Shown: positions 49,040-59,142 of the stretch, piece by piece
Position numbering within the stretch: the first letter of the stretch is position 1
Layout of the letters: each line of letters starts with the position of its first letter
Assembly (NCBI RefSeq): GCF_000426245.1
Contig: NZ_AUEZ01000052.1
Span: 1-64,000, forward strand
Origin: Bradyrhizobium sp. Ai1a-2
Lineage (GTDB): Bacteria; Pseudomonadota; Alphaproteobacteria; Rhizobiales; Xanthobacteraceae
Direction: 5' to 3'
Length of the DNA stretch: 64,000 bases
Translations under genes and position numbers: made by a program
The notes under the pieces: model-generated
Told to the model about the DNA's origin: nothing
What the model saw: the letters and a program-made list of their open reading frames with translations, nothing else
Databases searched by the model: none

Positions 49040-51130
49040 ATGGATTCTGCGATCATGAACGTCCTCGCCGACCGCGTGCTCGAACTCGGGCCCGCGCCGG
49101 AAGCCGGTCCCTACAAGCATTTCAAGCTGACGCGCGACGGTGACGGCATCGCATGGCTGCTGTTCGATCGCGAAGGCGCCAGCGCCAACACGCTGAACGC
49201 CGAAGTGCTCGAGGAATTCGATGCGGTGCTGGCCTCGCTCGAAAGCCAGCGTCCGACCGGCCTCGTCATCCGCTCGGCGAAGACAAGCGGCTTCATCGCC
49301 GGCGCCGATGTCAATGAATTCCGCGGCGCCAGCGATGCACGTCTGGTCGAAGCCGAGATCGGCCGGGCGCATGCGGTGATCGACCGGCTCGAAGCGCTGC
49401 GTGTGCCGACGGTCGCCGTGATCCACGGTTTCTGCCTCGGCGGCGGTCTCGAAGTCGCGTTGGCCTGCCAGTCGCGGATTGGCATTGATGGCGCGCGCTT
49501 CGGCTTTCCGGAGGTGATGCTGGGCCTGCATCCCGGCCTCGGCGGCACCGTGCGCTTCACGCGGCTCGTGAATCCGATGCAGGCGATGAGCCTGATGCTG
49601 ACGGGCAAGACCATCGATGCGCGGCGCGCCAAAGCGCTCGGCTTGGTCGATGCGGTGACGCAGGAGCGACATGTCAAGAACGCGGTGAGGGACGCGGTAT
49701 TCGGCCGCCTGAAGCGCGCCAGGCCCGGGTCGCTCAACACGCTCCTGAACTTCGGCCCGGTACGTGGCTTTCTCGCCTCCCGCATGCGGAGCGAGGCCGC
49801 CAAGGCCGCGCCGCAGGCGCATTATCCCGCGCCTTACGCGCTGATCGATCTCTGGGAGAAATACGGCAGCGAGAAGCACGCGATGCTCGCGGCCGAGAAG
49901 CGTTCCTTCGCCGAATTGATGGTGACACCGACCGCGCAGAACCTGATCCGCGTCTTCTTCCTGCGTGAGCAGATGAAGAAGCTCGCAGGCAGCGGCAACA
50001 GGATCGCGCATGTCCACGTCATCGGCGCCGGAGCGATGGGCGGCGATATCGCCGCCTGGTGCGCCGGGCAGGATCTCCGCGTCACGCTATCGGACATGAA
50101 GCCGGAGCCGATCGCGGGCGCGATCAGGCGCGCCGACGATCTCTACGGCAAGATCATCCGCAAGCGCACGGATGTGCGCGACTCGCTCGATCGGCTGATC
50201 CCGGACATGGACGGCGAGGGCGTGCGCAACGCCGATCTCATCATCGAGGCGGTGCCGGAAAAACTCGAGCTGAAGCAGAAAATTTACGCCGGCATCGAGC
50301 CGAAGATGAAACCGGGCGCAATCCTTGCGACCAACACCTCCAGCATCCCGCTGCAGGATCTGCGCGCGACGCTCGAAAAGCCCGAGCGCTTGCTCGGCCT
50401 GCACTTCTTCAATCCGGTCTCGCGATTGCAGCTCGTCGAGGTCGTCAGCCACGACGGCACTGCCGCCGAACTGTTGAAACAGGCGCTTGCCTTTGTCGGC
50501 GCCATCGACCGCCTGCCGCTGCCGGTGAAGAGCTCGCCGGGCTTCCTGGTCAACCGCGCGCTGACGCCCTACATGCTGGAAGCGATGCTGCTGCTGGACG
50601 AGAAGATCGACAAATCGGTGATCGATGCGGCGGCGAAGAAGTTCGGCATGCCGATGGGGCCGATCGAGCTTGCCGATCAGGTCGGTCTCGACATCTGTCT
50701 CGACGTCGGCGACATGCTGCGCTTGAAGTTCGGCGACCTGTTGCCACCGACGCCGGCCTGGCTGCGCGAGAAGGTCGCCAAGGGCGAGCTCGGCCGCAAG
50801 ACCGGCAAAGGGTTCTATCTCTGGAAGGATGGCAAGCGGGAAAAAACAGCTCCTGCGTTGGCCATCGAACCGACTCAAGAAATGATCGATCGCCTGGTGC
50901 TGCCGATGTCGAACGTCTGCGTCGCCTGCCTGCGCGAAGGCATCGTTGGCAATGCCGACGTGGTCGACGGCGCGATGATCTTTGGAACCGGCTATGCGCC
51001 GTTCCGCGGCGGTCCGCTGAATTACGCGCGCACGCGCGGCGTCGAAAACGTGGTGTCGACATTACATGCACTCGAGCAAAAGTTCGGCGGCCGCTTCGCG
51101 CCCGATGCCGGCTGGGAGAATTTCACGTGA
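49040..51130 (+). CDS. fadJ: Enoyl-CoA hydratase / 3-hydroxyacyl-CoA dehydrogenase (FadJ-like)
   Basis: A bifunctional 696-residue protein. The N-terminal crotonase domain has SGFIAGADVNEF and VIHGFCLGGGLEVALA. The central NAD-binding domain starts at VIGAGAMGGDIAAWCAG, and the hydroxyacyl dehydrogenase part has LLGLHFFNPVSRLQLVEVV. It catalyses hydration and oxidation of enoyl-CoA. The ATG at 49040 lies 2 bp after the thiolase stop. It overlaps the thioesterase gene by 4 bp. Confidence 0.95.
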   Translation: MDSAIMNVLADRVLELGPAPEAGPYKHFKLTRDGDGIAWLLFDREGASANTLNAEVLEEFDAVLASLESQRPTGLVIRSAKTSGFIAGADVNEFRGASDARLVEAEIGRAHAVIDRLEALRVPTVAVIHGFCLGGGLEVALACQSRIGIDGARFGFPEVMLGLHPGLGGTVRFTRLVNPMQAMSLMLTGKTIDARRAKALGLVDAVTQERHVKNAVRDAVFGRLKRARPGSLNTLLNFGPVRGFLASRMRSEAAKAAPQAHYPAPYALIDLWEKYGSEKHAMLAAEKRSFAELMVTPTAQNLIRVFFLREQMKKLAGSGNRIAHVHVIGAGAMGGDIAAWCAGQDLRVTLSDMKPEPIAGAIRRADDLYGKIIRKRTDVRDSLDRLIPDMDGEGVRNADLIIEAVPEKLELKQKIYAGIEPKMKPGAILATNTSSIPLQDLRATLEKPERLLGLHFFNPVSRLQLVEVVSHDGTAAELLKQALAFVGAIDRLPLPVKSSPGFLVNRALTPYMLEAMLLLDEKIDKSVIDAAAKKFGMPMGPIELADQVGLDICLDVGDMLRLKFGDLLPPTPAWLREKVAKGELGRKTGKGFYLWKDGKREKTAPALAIEPTQEMIDRLVLPMSNVCVACLREGIVGNADVVDGAMIFGTGYAPFRGGPLNYARTRGVENVVSTLHALEQKFGGRFAPDAGWENFT

Positions 51131-51549
51131 ATGACACTACCGTTCCGATGGCGCAAAACGAGCCGCAAGGCGATCTCTGCATCCGCACGCTGGCGATGCC
51201 GGCGGATACCAACGCCAATGGCGATATCTTCGGCGGCTGGCTGCTGAGCCAGATGGATCTCGGCGGCGGCGTGTTCGCCTCCAAGGTCGCGCGATCGCGC
51301 ACCGTAACTGTCGCGATCGAGGCGATGAATTTTCGTAAAGCTGTCTATGTCGGCGATCTCGTCTCCGTGCATGCCAACCTTGTGCGAATCGGTCGCACCT
51401 CGATCACCGTCCATCTTGAAGCCTGGGTGCTGCGCCGCAAGGAACGACAATCGATCCTGGTCACCGACGGCAATTTCACCTACGTCTCGATCGACGACCA
51501 CGGTAATCCGCAGCCGATCCAGCACGCTGGCGCCACGCTTGCGACGTAA
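51127..51549 (+). CDS. Acyl-CoA thioesterase (YciA-like hotdog)
   Basis: A 140-residue single hotdog domain close to YciA, with LAMPADTNANGDIFGGWLLS followed by the catalytic Asp region SQMDLGGGVFAS. It hydrolyses acyl-CoA to release CoA, perhaps preventing CoA trapping during beta-oxidation. The GTG at 51127 overlaps the fadJ stop (GTGA); an ATG at 51148 is an alternative. Confidence 0.9.
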   Translation: MNDTTVPMAQNEPQGDLCIRTLAMPADTNANGDIFGGWLLSQMDLGGGVFASKVARSRTVTVAIEAMNFRKAVYVGDLVSVHANLVRIGRTSITVHLEAWVLRRKERQSILVTDGNFTYVSIDDHGNPQPIQHAGATLAT

Positions 51550-51759
51550 CCAGGACGTCTCATCGCGTACACATGATTGTTATCAGCCGCTCGTATCCCA
51601 CGTCTCACGGGAGCAGGTGATTCGGCACTCTGGAGAACGGCGCAAAGTGCGGTCGTTTCGTGGCGCCGGGCATCGGTTTTCGCATGACTCGGCGGCGAGG
51701 CCTGAGGAACAATCAGGCTCTCTTCCCGTTATTGGCCCGCACTTCAATCGGGACTGGGA

Positions 51760-51951
51760 ATGTCTGATACCTACATAATCGAAGTCGGCTCCAATCCGGC
51801 CGGGATCGTCGTACGCGATGAGCGCGGCTATCGCTTCTTCGCAGCCAGTCATCAGTTCAACCGGCTCGAAGGCCACGTCTTCCGCAACGCACGCGAAGCC
51901 GAACGCGCCGCCCGCCGCCTCGCCGACGGCGAGCTGAAGCTGGCATCGTAG
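51760..51951 (+). CDS. Small conserved hypothetical protein
   Basis: A 63-residue protein with no signal or membrane segment. The sequence SDTYIIEVGSNPAGIVVRDE then YRFFAASHQFNRLEGHVFRN suggests a compact alpha-beta fold. Codon use looks genuine (strong GC at third positions). Function unknown. A GGACTGGGA stretch precedes the ATG. The 210 bp between the thioesterase and this gene show no other feature. Confidence 0.65.
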   Translation: MSDTYIIEVGSNPAGIVVRDERGYRFFAASHQFNRLEGHVFRNAREAERAARRLADGELKLAS

Positions 51952-51987
51952 ATTCCAGGAAGGCCTCTCCGTCGCCCCTGCGAAAGC

Positions 51988-52024
51988 GGCGGCCCGTCTT
52001 CCCCCTTTCAGGGGGAAGGAGCAC
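51988..52024. repeat. Short palindromic repeat fragment
   Basis: CTTCCCCCTTTCAGGGGGAAGG is a hairpin like the left end of the CTCTCCCGC family but without its right half. It lies between the small gene and glpR. Confidence 0.45.
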
Positions 52025-52115
52025 AGCGGCGCGCAAGGCGGGGACGTGAGGCGGCGGCGTTGACCACGGCGCCAAACCGCCGCACGATAGGGCGTTCCAT
52101 GCCCAAGGTGCCGCC

Positions 52116-52946
52116 GTGCCCGTCTTAACTCATCGCCAGACCGAAATCCTCAACCTCGCGCGTGCCTTTGGCCGCGTGATGGTGGAGGACCTTGCCAAAC
52201 GTTTCGAGGTCTCCGCGCAGACCATCCGCAAGGACCTCAACGATCTCTGTGACCGCCGTTCGTTAACGCGCATCCACGGCGGGGCGATCATTGCCTCCGG
52301 CGTGGAAAATCTTGCCTACGAGGCACGGCGCTTCGTCGCTGCCGAGGAGAAGAAGGCGATCGGGGCCGCAGCCGCGGCGCGCATTCCGAACGGCTGCTCG
52401 CTCTTCATCAATATCGGCACCACGACAGAAGAAGTTGCGAGCGCGCTGACCTCGCATGAGGGTCTGCTCGTCATCACCAACAACCTCAATGTCGCGATGC
52501 TGCTCTACCGTCATCCCCGCATCGAGGTGGTGGTGGCAGGCGGCACCGTGCGGCGCGCCGACGGCGCGGTGGTCGGCTCGACCGCGACGCAACTGATCGG
52601 CCAGTTCAAGGTCGACTACGCGATCATCGGTGCGTCCGCGATCGACGAGGAGGGCGCTCTGCTTGACTTCGATTATCGCGAAGTCCAGGTCGCCCAGGCG
52701 ATCATCGCCAACGCCCGCAACGTGATTCTGGTGGCGGACTCAACGAAACTCCGCCGCAGCGCCCCGGTCCGCATCGCCCATATCAGCCAGATCCAGACCT
52801 TCATCACCGACACTGCGCTCCCCGCAGGACTGGCGAACATCTGCCACACGCGCGGCATCGAGGTCGTCGTAGCCATGGACAAACCGGCCGCCGATATCGA
52901 CGACACCACACCCGAGCCCGCACCTGTGACGCTGCGGAGCGTCTAG
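52116..52946 (+). CDS. glpR: DeoR-family repressor of glycerol metabolism
   Basis: A 276-residue DeoR/GlpR-type regulator. The N-terminal helix-turn-helix (RQTEILNLARAFGRVMVEDL, EVSAQTIRKDLNDL) is followed by a sugar-phosphate-binding domain (NIGTTTEEVASAL, ITNNLNVAMLL, VDYAIIGASAIDEEG). The HGGAI sequence after the recognition helix is typical. It lies just before glpD and its transporter genes, so control by glycerol-3-phosphate is expected. The start is a GTG. Confidence 0.92.
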   Translation: MPVLTHRQTEILNLARAFGRVMVEDLAKRFEVSAQTIRKDLNDLCDRRSLTRIHGGAIIASGVENLAYEARRFVAAEEKKAIGAAAAARIPNGCSLFINIGTTTEEVASALTSHEGLLVITNNLNVAMLLYRHPRIEVVVAGGTVRRADGAVVGSTATQLIGQFKVDYAIIGASAIDEEGALLDFDYREVQVAQAIIANARNVILVADSTKLRRSAPVRIAHISQIQTFITDTALPAGLANICHTRGIEVVVAMDKPAADIDDTTPEPAPVTLRSV

Positions 52947-52960
52947 CACCGCCGGCGGCC

Positions 52961-52998
52961 TCGCCCTTCGAGACGCGCAGGCTCCTCAGGGTGAGGGG
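52961..52998. repeat. Short intergenic repeat
   Basis: CCTCGCCCTTCGAGACGCG and GCTCCTCAGGGTGAGGGG form an imperfect inverted repeat (CCTCGCCCT with AGGGTGAGG). It follows the glpR stop. Confidence 0.5.
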
Positions 52999-53025
52999 AT
53001 AGATCTGAGCGCGTTGCTCTTTCCC

Positions 53026-53140
53026 CGTCATTGCGAGCGAAGCGACTTGTCCGCCGTAGCTCAACAAGCGTAGGCGGAAGCAATCCATTTCACCGCTTGC
53101 GGAGCCATGGATTGCTTCGTGGCTATCGTTCCTCGCAAAG
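53026..53140. repeat. Intergenic inverted-repeat element (CGTCATTGCGAG family), enlarged copy
   Basis: CGTCATTGCGAGCGAAGCG begins the element and AAGCAATCCAT pairs with ATGGATTGCTT. Compared with the other copies, about 40 bp (TTGTCCGCCGTAGCTCAAC and following) are inserted after the left arm, and the right arm is degenerate. Confidence 0.7.
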
Positions 53141-53216
53141 AGCGCGAGGTCTCGCTGTCGAACTAGCCAATCACCACCCCATCACCAACTCGTAGACCCC
53201 GGTTCCCCATTTTCGG

Positions 53217-53276
53217 TTTGCTTTCGTTTTACGTTGTGATCTAATCCAATCCGAAAGCGAAATCGCCGAAAGCGAA
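53217..53276. promoter_or_regulatory. Candidate GlpR boxes upstream of glpD
   Basis: Three copies of one motif: GAAAGCGAA at 53253-53261 and at 53268-53276 (15 bp apart, direct), and the opposite-strand form TTTGCTTTC at 53217-53225. They end 25 bp before the glpD start. DeoR-type GlpR proteins bind repeated TTTCG-like half-sites; the neighbouring glpR gene supports this. Confidence 0.55.
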
Positions 53277-53300
53277 CGCAAGCGGCCGGGGAAGCGTCTG

Positions 53301-54845
53301 TTGGATCGGATTTTCGACCTCGCAATCATTGGGGGCGGCATCAACGGCTGTGGCATCGCGCGCGATGCGGTGGGCCGGGGTAATTCCGTTTTTCTCTGCG
53401 AAATGAACGATTTGGCTAGCGGGACGTCGTCCTGGTCAACCAAGCTCGTGCATGGCGGGCTGCGCTATCTCGAGTACTACGAGTTCCGCCTGGTCAGGGA
53501 GGCCCTGATCGAGCGCGAAATCCTTTGGCAGATCGCGCCCCACATCATCCGCCCCCTGCGTTTCGTCTTGCCGCACCATGCCGGCCTGCGCCCGGCCTGG
53601 CTGCTGCGGCTCGGCCTGTTTCTCTACGACCATATCGGCGGCCGGCACCTGCTGCCGCCGACCCGCTCGGTGGACCTGACCCGCGACGAGGTCGGCAAGC
53701 CCCTGATCAAGAATCGCTACGTCAAAGGGTTTGAATATTCCGACTGCTTCGTCGACGACGCGCGGCTGGTCGTGCTGACCGCGCGCGATGCCGCCGATCG
53801 CGGCGCCGAGATATGCACGCGCACCCGCGCCGTCGAGATCAGGCAGACCGACGGCCTCTGGAACGTCACGGTCGAGGACGGCGGCAGCGGCGCGCGGCGT
53901 ACGGTGAATGCGCGTGCGTTGGTCAATGCCGGTGGTCCATGGGTCGAAGAGGTGCTGACCTCGGGCGCCGGCGTCAACGCGCGCGCAAAAGTGCGGCTCG
54001 TGCAGGGCTCGCATATCGTGGTGAAGAAGCTCTACGATCACGACCGCGCTTACATCTTCCAGAATGCGGATGGCCGCATCGTCTTTGTGATTCCGTATCA
54101 GAACGACTTTTCGCTGATCGGCACCACCGATCGCGACTATGACGGCGACCCCGCCAAGGTGAAAGCGACGGAGGAGGAGATCAGCTATCTCTGCGCCTCC
54201 GTCAGCGAGTATCTGGCGAATCGAGTGAAGCCGGAGGATGTGGTCTGGACTTATTCGGGCGTGCGTCCGCTCTATGATGACGGTGCGAGCGAAGCCAAGG
54301 CCGCCACGCGCGACTACGTGTTCGAGCTCGATACGGCCGGCGGCGTGCCGCTGCTCTCGATCTATGGCGGCAAGATCACGACCTACCGGCGATTGGCGGA
54401 GGAAGCGCTGGAGCGGCTCTCGCCCTATTTGCGCAGCGCAAAAGCCCGCGAGGGCTGGACCGGCAAGTCGCCGCTGCCAGGTGGCGACATGGATGTCTCC
54501 GCGGTCGAGGCGCTCACTGCGGAACTCGTGCGCGACTATCCGTTCCTGACGGAGACGCATGCGAGCCGGCTCGCACACGCCTACGGCACGCGTGCGACAA
54601 AAGTACTCGGCAGCGCGAAATCGATCGGCGATCTCGGAAAGTCCTTCGGCGCCACCTTGACGGAAAGCGAAGTCAGGTACCTGATGGCACACGAATGGGC
54701 GTTGACCGCCGAAGACGTCGTCTGGCGCCGCTCCAAATTGGGTTTGAGGATGTCGGCCGCCGAGATATCGGCGCTCGACGAATGGATCGCCGCTCATCGC
54801 CTGTCCGGCGAACGTCCGCTACGCGAAGCGGGAGGACGGCCATGA
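53301..54845 (+). CDS. glpD: Glycerol-3-phosphate dehydrogenase, FAD-dependent
   Basis: Membrane-associated flavoenzyme that oxidises glycerol-3-phosphate to dihydroxyacetone phosphate and feeds the quinone pool. The 514-residue protein begins with a TTG after GGGGAAG. FAD motif DLAIIGGGINGCGIARDAVG, then ASGTSSWSTKLVHGGLRYLE and, near the middle, YSGVRPLYDD match GlpD. Its stop overlaps the ATP-binding gene (ATGA). First gene of the glpDSTPQUV operon. Confidence 0.95.
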   Translation: MDRIFDLAIIGGGINGCGIARDAVGRGNSVFLCEMNDLASGTSSWSTKLVHGGLRYLEYYEFRLVREALIEREILWQIAPHIIRPLRFVLPHHAGLRPAWLLRLGLFLYDHIGGRHLLPPTRSVDLTRDEVGKPLIKNRYVKGFEYSDCFVDDARLVVLTARDAADRGAEICTRTRAVEIRQTDGLWNVTVEDGGSGARRTVNARALVNAGGPWVEEVLTSGAGVNARAKVRLVQGSHIVVKKLYDHDRAYIFQNADGRIVFVIPYQNDFSLIGTTDRDYDGDPAKVKATEEEISYLCASVSEYLANRVKPEDVVWTYSGVRPLYDDGASEAKAATRDYVFELDTAGGVPLLSIYGGKITTYRRLAEEALERLSPYLRSAKAREGWTGKSPLPGGDMDVSAVEALTAELVRDYPFLTETHASRLAHAYGTRATKVLGSAKSIGDLGKSFGATLTESEVRYLMAHEWALTAEDVVWRRSKLGLRMSAAEISALDEWIAAHRLSGERPLREAGGRP

Positions 54846-55921
54846 GCGTCACGCTCGACCACGTCACGCGCACCGTGGACGGCATCCCGGCCATCCACGA
54901 TGTCTCGCTGACGCTCGAGCGCGGCACGCTCAGCGTGCTGCTCGGCCCGACGCTTTCAGGCAAGACCTCGATCATGCGCCTGCTCGCCGGGCTCGACAAG
55001 CCGACCAGCGGCCGCGTGCTGGTCGACGGCAAGGACGTCACCGGCATCGACGTGCGCCGGCGCTCGGTCGCGATGGTCTATCAGCAGTTCATCAACTATC
55101 CCTCGCTCTCGGTCTATGAGAACATTGCATCGCCGTTGCGCGTGCAGGGACGGCCGCGCGAGGAGATCGACAAGCGCGTGGCCGATGCTGCAAAGCTGTT
55201 GCGGCTTGAGCCCTTCCTGAAGCGTACGCCGCTGCAGTTGTCCGGCGGCCAGCAGCAGCGCACCGCGATTGCGCGCGCGCTGGTCAAGGGCGCCGACCTC
55301 GTGCTGCTCGACGAGCCGCTCGCCAATCTCGACTACAAGCTGCGCGAAGAATTGCGCACCGAACTGCCGCGCATCTTCGAGGCGTCAGGCGCGATCTTCG
55401 TCTACGCCACCACGGAGCCCTCGGAAGCGCTGCTGCTCGGCGGCGACACCATCTGCATGTGGCAGGGCCGCGTACTGCAGGCTGGCGCCAGCTCGCGGGT
55501 GTATCGGCAGCCCGAAACGCTGCGCGTCGCCCAGGTCTATTCCGATCCGCCGCTCAACATCGTCAATGTCGAGAAGAGGCACGGCACCGTGCACTATGCC
55601 GGCGGCGCGCGCGCGCCCGCTACCGGTCTCTATGAAAACCTTGCCGATGGCGCGTATCGCGTCGGCTTCCGCGCGCATCAGCTCGAAGTCGCCAAACGCG
55701 CCGCCGGCCGTCACCTGTTTCCGGCCACCGTCAGCGTCACCGAGATCACGGGCTCCGAGAGTTTTATCCATTTGCAGCGCGACTCCGCCAATTGGGTCGC
55801 GGTGCTGCACGGCGTGCATGAGTATGAACCCGGGCAGGCGCTTAACGTCGCGCTCGATCCCGACAATGTCTTCGTGTTCGATCTGGCCGACCGCCTGGTC
55901 GCAGCTCCTGGCCGCACTTGA
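54842..55921 (+). CDS. glpS: Glycerol ABC transporter ATP-binding protein
   Basis: A 359-residue ATPase of the sugar-type (MalK/UgpC) class: Walker A GPTLSGKTSIMR, signature LSGGQQQRTAIARAL, Walker B LVLLDEPLANLD, and a C-terminal TOBE-like domain. The switch position reads YATTEPSEAL, so the usual H-loop His (THDQxEA) is Thr-Glu here. The gene order matches the rhizobial glycerol importer glpSTPQUV. The partner ATPase GlpT follows. Confidence 0.92.
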   Translation: MSVTLDHVTRTVDGIPAIHDVSLTLERGTLSVLLGPTLSGKTSIMRLLAGLDKPTSGRVLVDGKDVTGIDVRRRSVAMVYQQFINYPSLSVYENIASPLRVQGRPREEIDKRVADAAKLLRLEPFLKRTPLQLSGGQQQRTAIARALVKGADLVLLDEPLANLDYKLREELRTELPRIFEASGAIFVYATTEPSEALLLGGDTICMWQGRVLQAGASSRVYRQPETLRVAQVYSDPPLNIVNVEKRHGTVHYAGGARAPATGLYENLADGAYRVGFRAHQLEVAKRAAGRHLFPATVSVTEITGSESFIHLQRDSANWVAVLHGVHEYEPGQALNVALDPDNVFVFDLADRLVAAPGRT

Positions 55922-55933
55922 GGGAGATGCCTG

Positions 55934-57018
55934 ATGTCCCGCATTGACCTCGTCGATCTCGCCCACTCCTACAGCGGCAATGACGCGCCGCCGGAATCCT
56001 TCGCATTGAAGCCGGTGACGATGACCTGGCGGCAGGGCGGCGCCTATGCGCTGCTCGGCCCCTCCGGCTGCGGCAAGACCACGCTGCTCAATCTCATCTC
56101 GGGCATCGTGACGCCGTCACGCGGAAAGATCCTGTTCGACGGCAAGGACATCACGCCGCTGTCGACGCAGAAGCGCAACATCGCGCAGGTGTTCCAGTTT
56201 CCGGTCATCTACGACACCATGACCGTCGGCGAGAATCTGGCTTTCCCGCTGAAGAACCGCGGCGTGCCGAAGGCGGAGATAGCAGCCCGCGTGAGGCGGA
56301 TCGCCAACCTGCTCGATCTTGCGCCGTATCTCAATCGCAAGGCGACGCGGCTTACCGCCGATGCCAAGCAGAAGATCTCGCTCGGCCGCGGATTGGTGCG
56401 ATCCGATGTCGCCGCGGTCCTGTTCGACGAGCCGCTGACCGTCATCGATCCCGAATTGAAATGGCAGCTCCGTTCGAAACTGAAGGCGCTGCACCGCGAG
56501 CTTGATCTGACGATGATCTATGTCACCCACGACCAGACGGAGGCGCTGACCTTCGCCGACACCGTCGTCGTCATGCATGACGGACGCGTGGTGCAGAGTG
56601 GCACGCCGGCCGAACTGTTCGACAAGCCCGCGCACACCTTCGTCGGCTATTTCATCGGCTCGCCCGGCATGAACATCGTGCCCGCGCATGTCGATGGACG
56701 CGAGGCGCGGATCGATGGCCACACCATCGGCCTGCACCGCAATTACGGCGTGCTGCCCGCGGGCGCGAAGATCGAGATCGGGGTGCGGCCGGAATTCGTC
56801 GACGTCGCGCCGCCTGCGTCCGGCCTGCTGTCGGCGACGATCGAGCGGATCGACGATCTCGGCCGCATCCGGTTTGCGCGCGTCCGCGTCGGCGATTCCA
56901 AGTTCGCCGCGCGCGTGCCGCCGGGATTTTCGGTGCCCAACAACATGGCGGGGCTCGTGTTCGATCCCGCGCATGTGCACGTCTATGCCGACAGCCGCCT
57001 GGTCGAGGGGGTCGCCTG

Positions 57019-57019
<1 letters not shown>
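55934..57019 (+). CDS. glpT: Glycerol ABC transporter ATP-binding protein
   Basis: A 361-residue second ATPase. Walker A is GPSGCGKTTLLN, Walker B AAVLFDEPLTVID, and the H-loop MIYVTHDQTEALTF is normal. Its signature region reads LTADAKQKISLGRGLV rather than LSGGQ, so it is degenerate. GlpS has the intact signature but an altered H-loop, so the two subunits look complementary in an asymmetric dimer. A C-terminal TOBE domain follows. Confidence 0.92.
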
Positions 57020-57920
<901 letters not shown>

Positions 57921-57921
<1 letters not shown>

Positions 57922-58727
57922 TGGGCACGATTCCCGGCCGCCGCCTCATCATCTCGCTATTCCTGATCTTCCTGCTGTTGCCGATCTACTGGCTCATCAA
58001 CATGAGCTTCAAGACCAACAGCGAGATCGTCTCGACCATGACGCTGTGGCCGCACCAGCCGACGATCGAGAACTACATGCGCATCTTCACCGACGAGAGT
58101 TGGTATTCCGGCTACATCAACTCGCTGAAATATGTCGTCATCAACACCGTGATCTCGATCTCGGTGGCGCTGCCTGCGGCCTACGCATTTTCGCGCTACC
58201 GTTTCCTCGGCGACAAGCATCTGTTCTTCTGGCTGCTCTCCAACCGCATGGCGCCGGCCGCGGTCTTTGCGCTGCCGTTCTTCAACCTCTACTCCGCGAT
58301 CGGCCTGTTCGATACGCCCTGGGCGGTGGCGCTGGCGCACTGCATCTTCAACGTTCCGCTCGCGGTCTGGATCCTCGAAGGCTTCGTCTCCAGCGTGCCG
58401 CGCGAAATCGACGAGACCGCCTTCCTCGACGGTTATTCCTTCCCGCGCTTCTTCATCAAGATCCTGGTGCCATTGATCGCGAGCGGCATCGGGGTGGCTG
58501 CATTCTTCTGCTTCATGTTCTCCTGGGTCGAGCTCTTGCTGGCGCGCACGCTGACGTCCGTCGATGCGAAGCCGATCTCCGCGGTGATGACGCGCACGGT
58601 CTCTGCCGCTGGCATGGATTGGGGCCTGCTCGCCGCCGCCGGCGTGCTCACCATCATCCCCGGCGCGCTCGTGATCTGGTTCGTCCGCAACTATATCGCG
58701 CGCGGGTTCGCGCTCGGTCGCGTGTAG
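57921..58727 (+). CDS. glpQ: Glycerol ABC transporter permease
   Basis: A 268-residue MalG-type permease. The sugar-permease coupling loop is in VPREIDETAFLDGYSFPRFF. The ATG at 57921 overlaps the glpP stop; a GTG immediately before it (57918) is also possible. The hydrophobic N-terminus LIISLFLIFLLLPIYWLINM is the first helix. Not to be confused with the phosphodiesterase GlpQ of enterobacteria. Confidence 0.92.
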
Positions 58728-58737
58728 GAGGCATCCC

Positions 58738-59067
58738 ATGGAAAGCATCGCATGGATGGCCTGGACGCTGCCGACGGCGATCTTCTTTGTCCTGCTCGGC
58801 ATCACGCTGCTGGTGATGACCTGGCTCGCCGTTGCGTATCCCGAGGCCGAGCGGATCGGCGTCTTGCGGATTCCGACCACGCGCGGCGATCGTCTGTTCA
58901 TCTCGCTGGTGCTCGCCGCCGTCATCCATCTCGTCTGGATCGGCGTCGTCGGCACCGACCCGATCTACACGCTGTCCATCGGAGAGGAGAGCGTCGAGGT
59001 TTCGAGCCTGTGGCTCGCCACACTGATTTCGCTTGCCACGGCCGTTGTGATTTTCCGCACCGTCTGA
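58738..59067 (+). CDS. glpU: DUF2160 small membrane protein of glycerol transport operon
   Basis: A 109-residue protein with three hydrophobic helices (residues about 8-30, 52-70 and 90-107) and a short conserved loop (AYPEAERIGVLRIPTTRGDR). It always tends to lie between the permease and receptor genes of this transporter type, as in the rhizobial glpDSTPQUV operon, where it is GlpU. Its role in transport is not known; an accessory subunit is likely. It starts 10 bp after glpQ. Confidence 0.88.
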   Translation: MESIAWMAWTLPTAIFFVLLGITLLVMTWLAVAYPEAERIGVLRIPTTRGDRLFISLVLAAVIHLVWIGVVGTDPIYTLSIGEESVEVSSLWLATLISLATAVVIFRTV

Positions 59068-59086
59068 GGAAGTGAAGAAGAGCAGA

Positions 59087-59103
59087 TCCGGGGCCAACCC
59101 GGA
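59087..59103 (+). promoter_or_regulatory. Small hairpin before glpV
   Basis: TCCGGG and CCCGGA form a 6-bp stem with a 5-base loop in the 75-bp gap between glpU and glpV. Such hairpins often protect or process mRNA so that the receptor is made in excess. Confidence 0.35.
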
Positions 59104-59142
59104 CCTGGATTTTAATTAGTCGTCATAACCGGAGGAACTGCC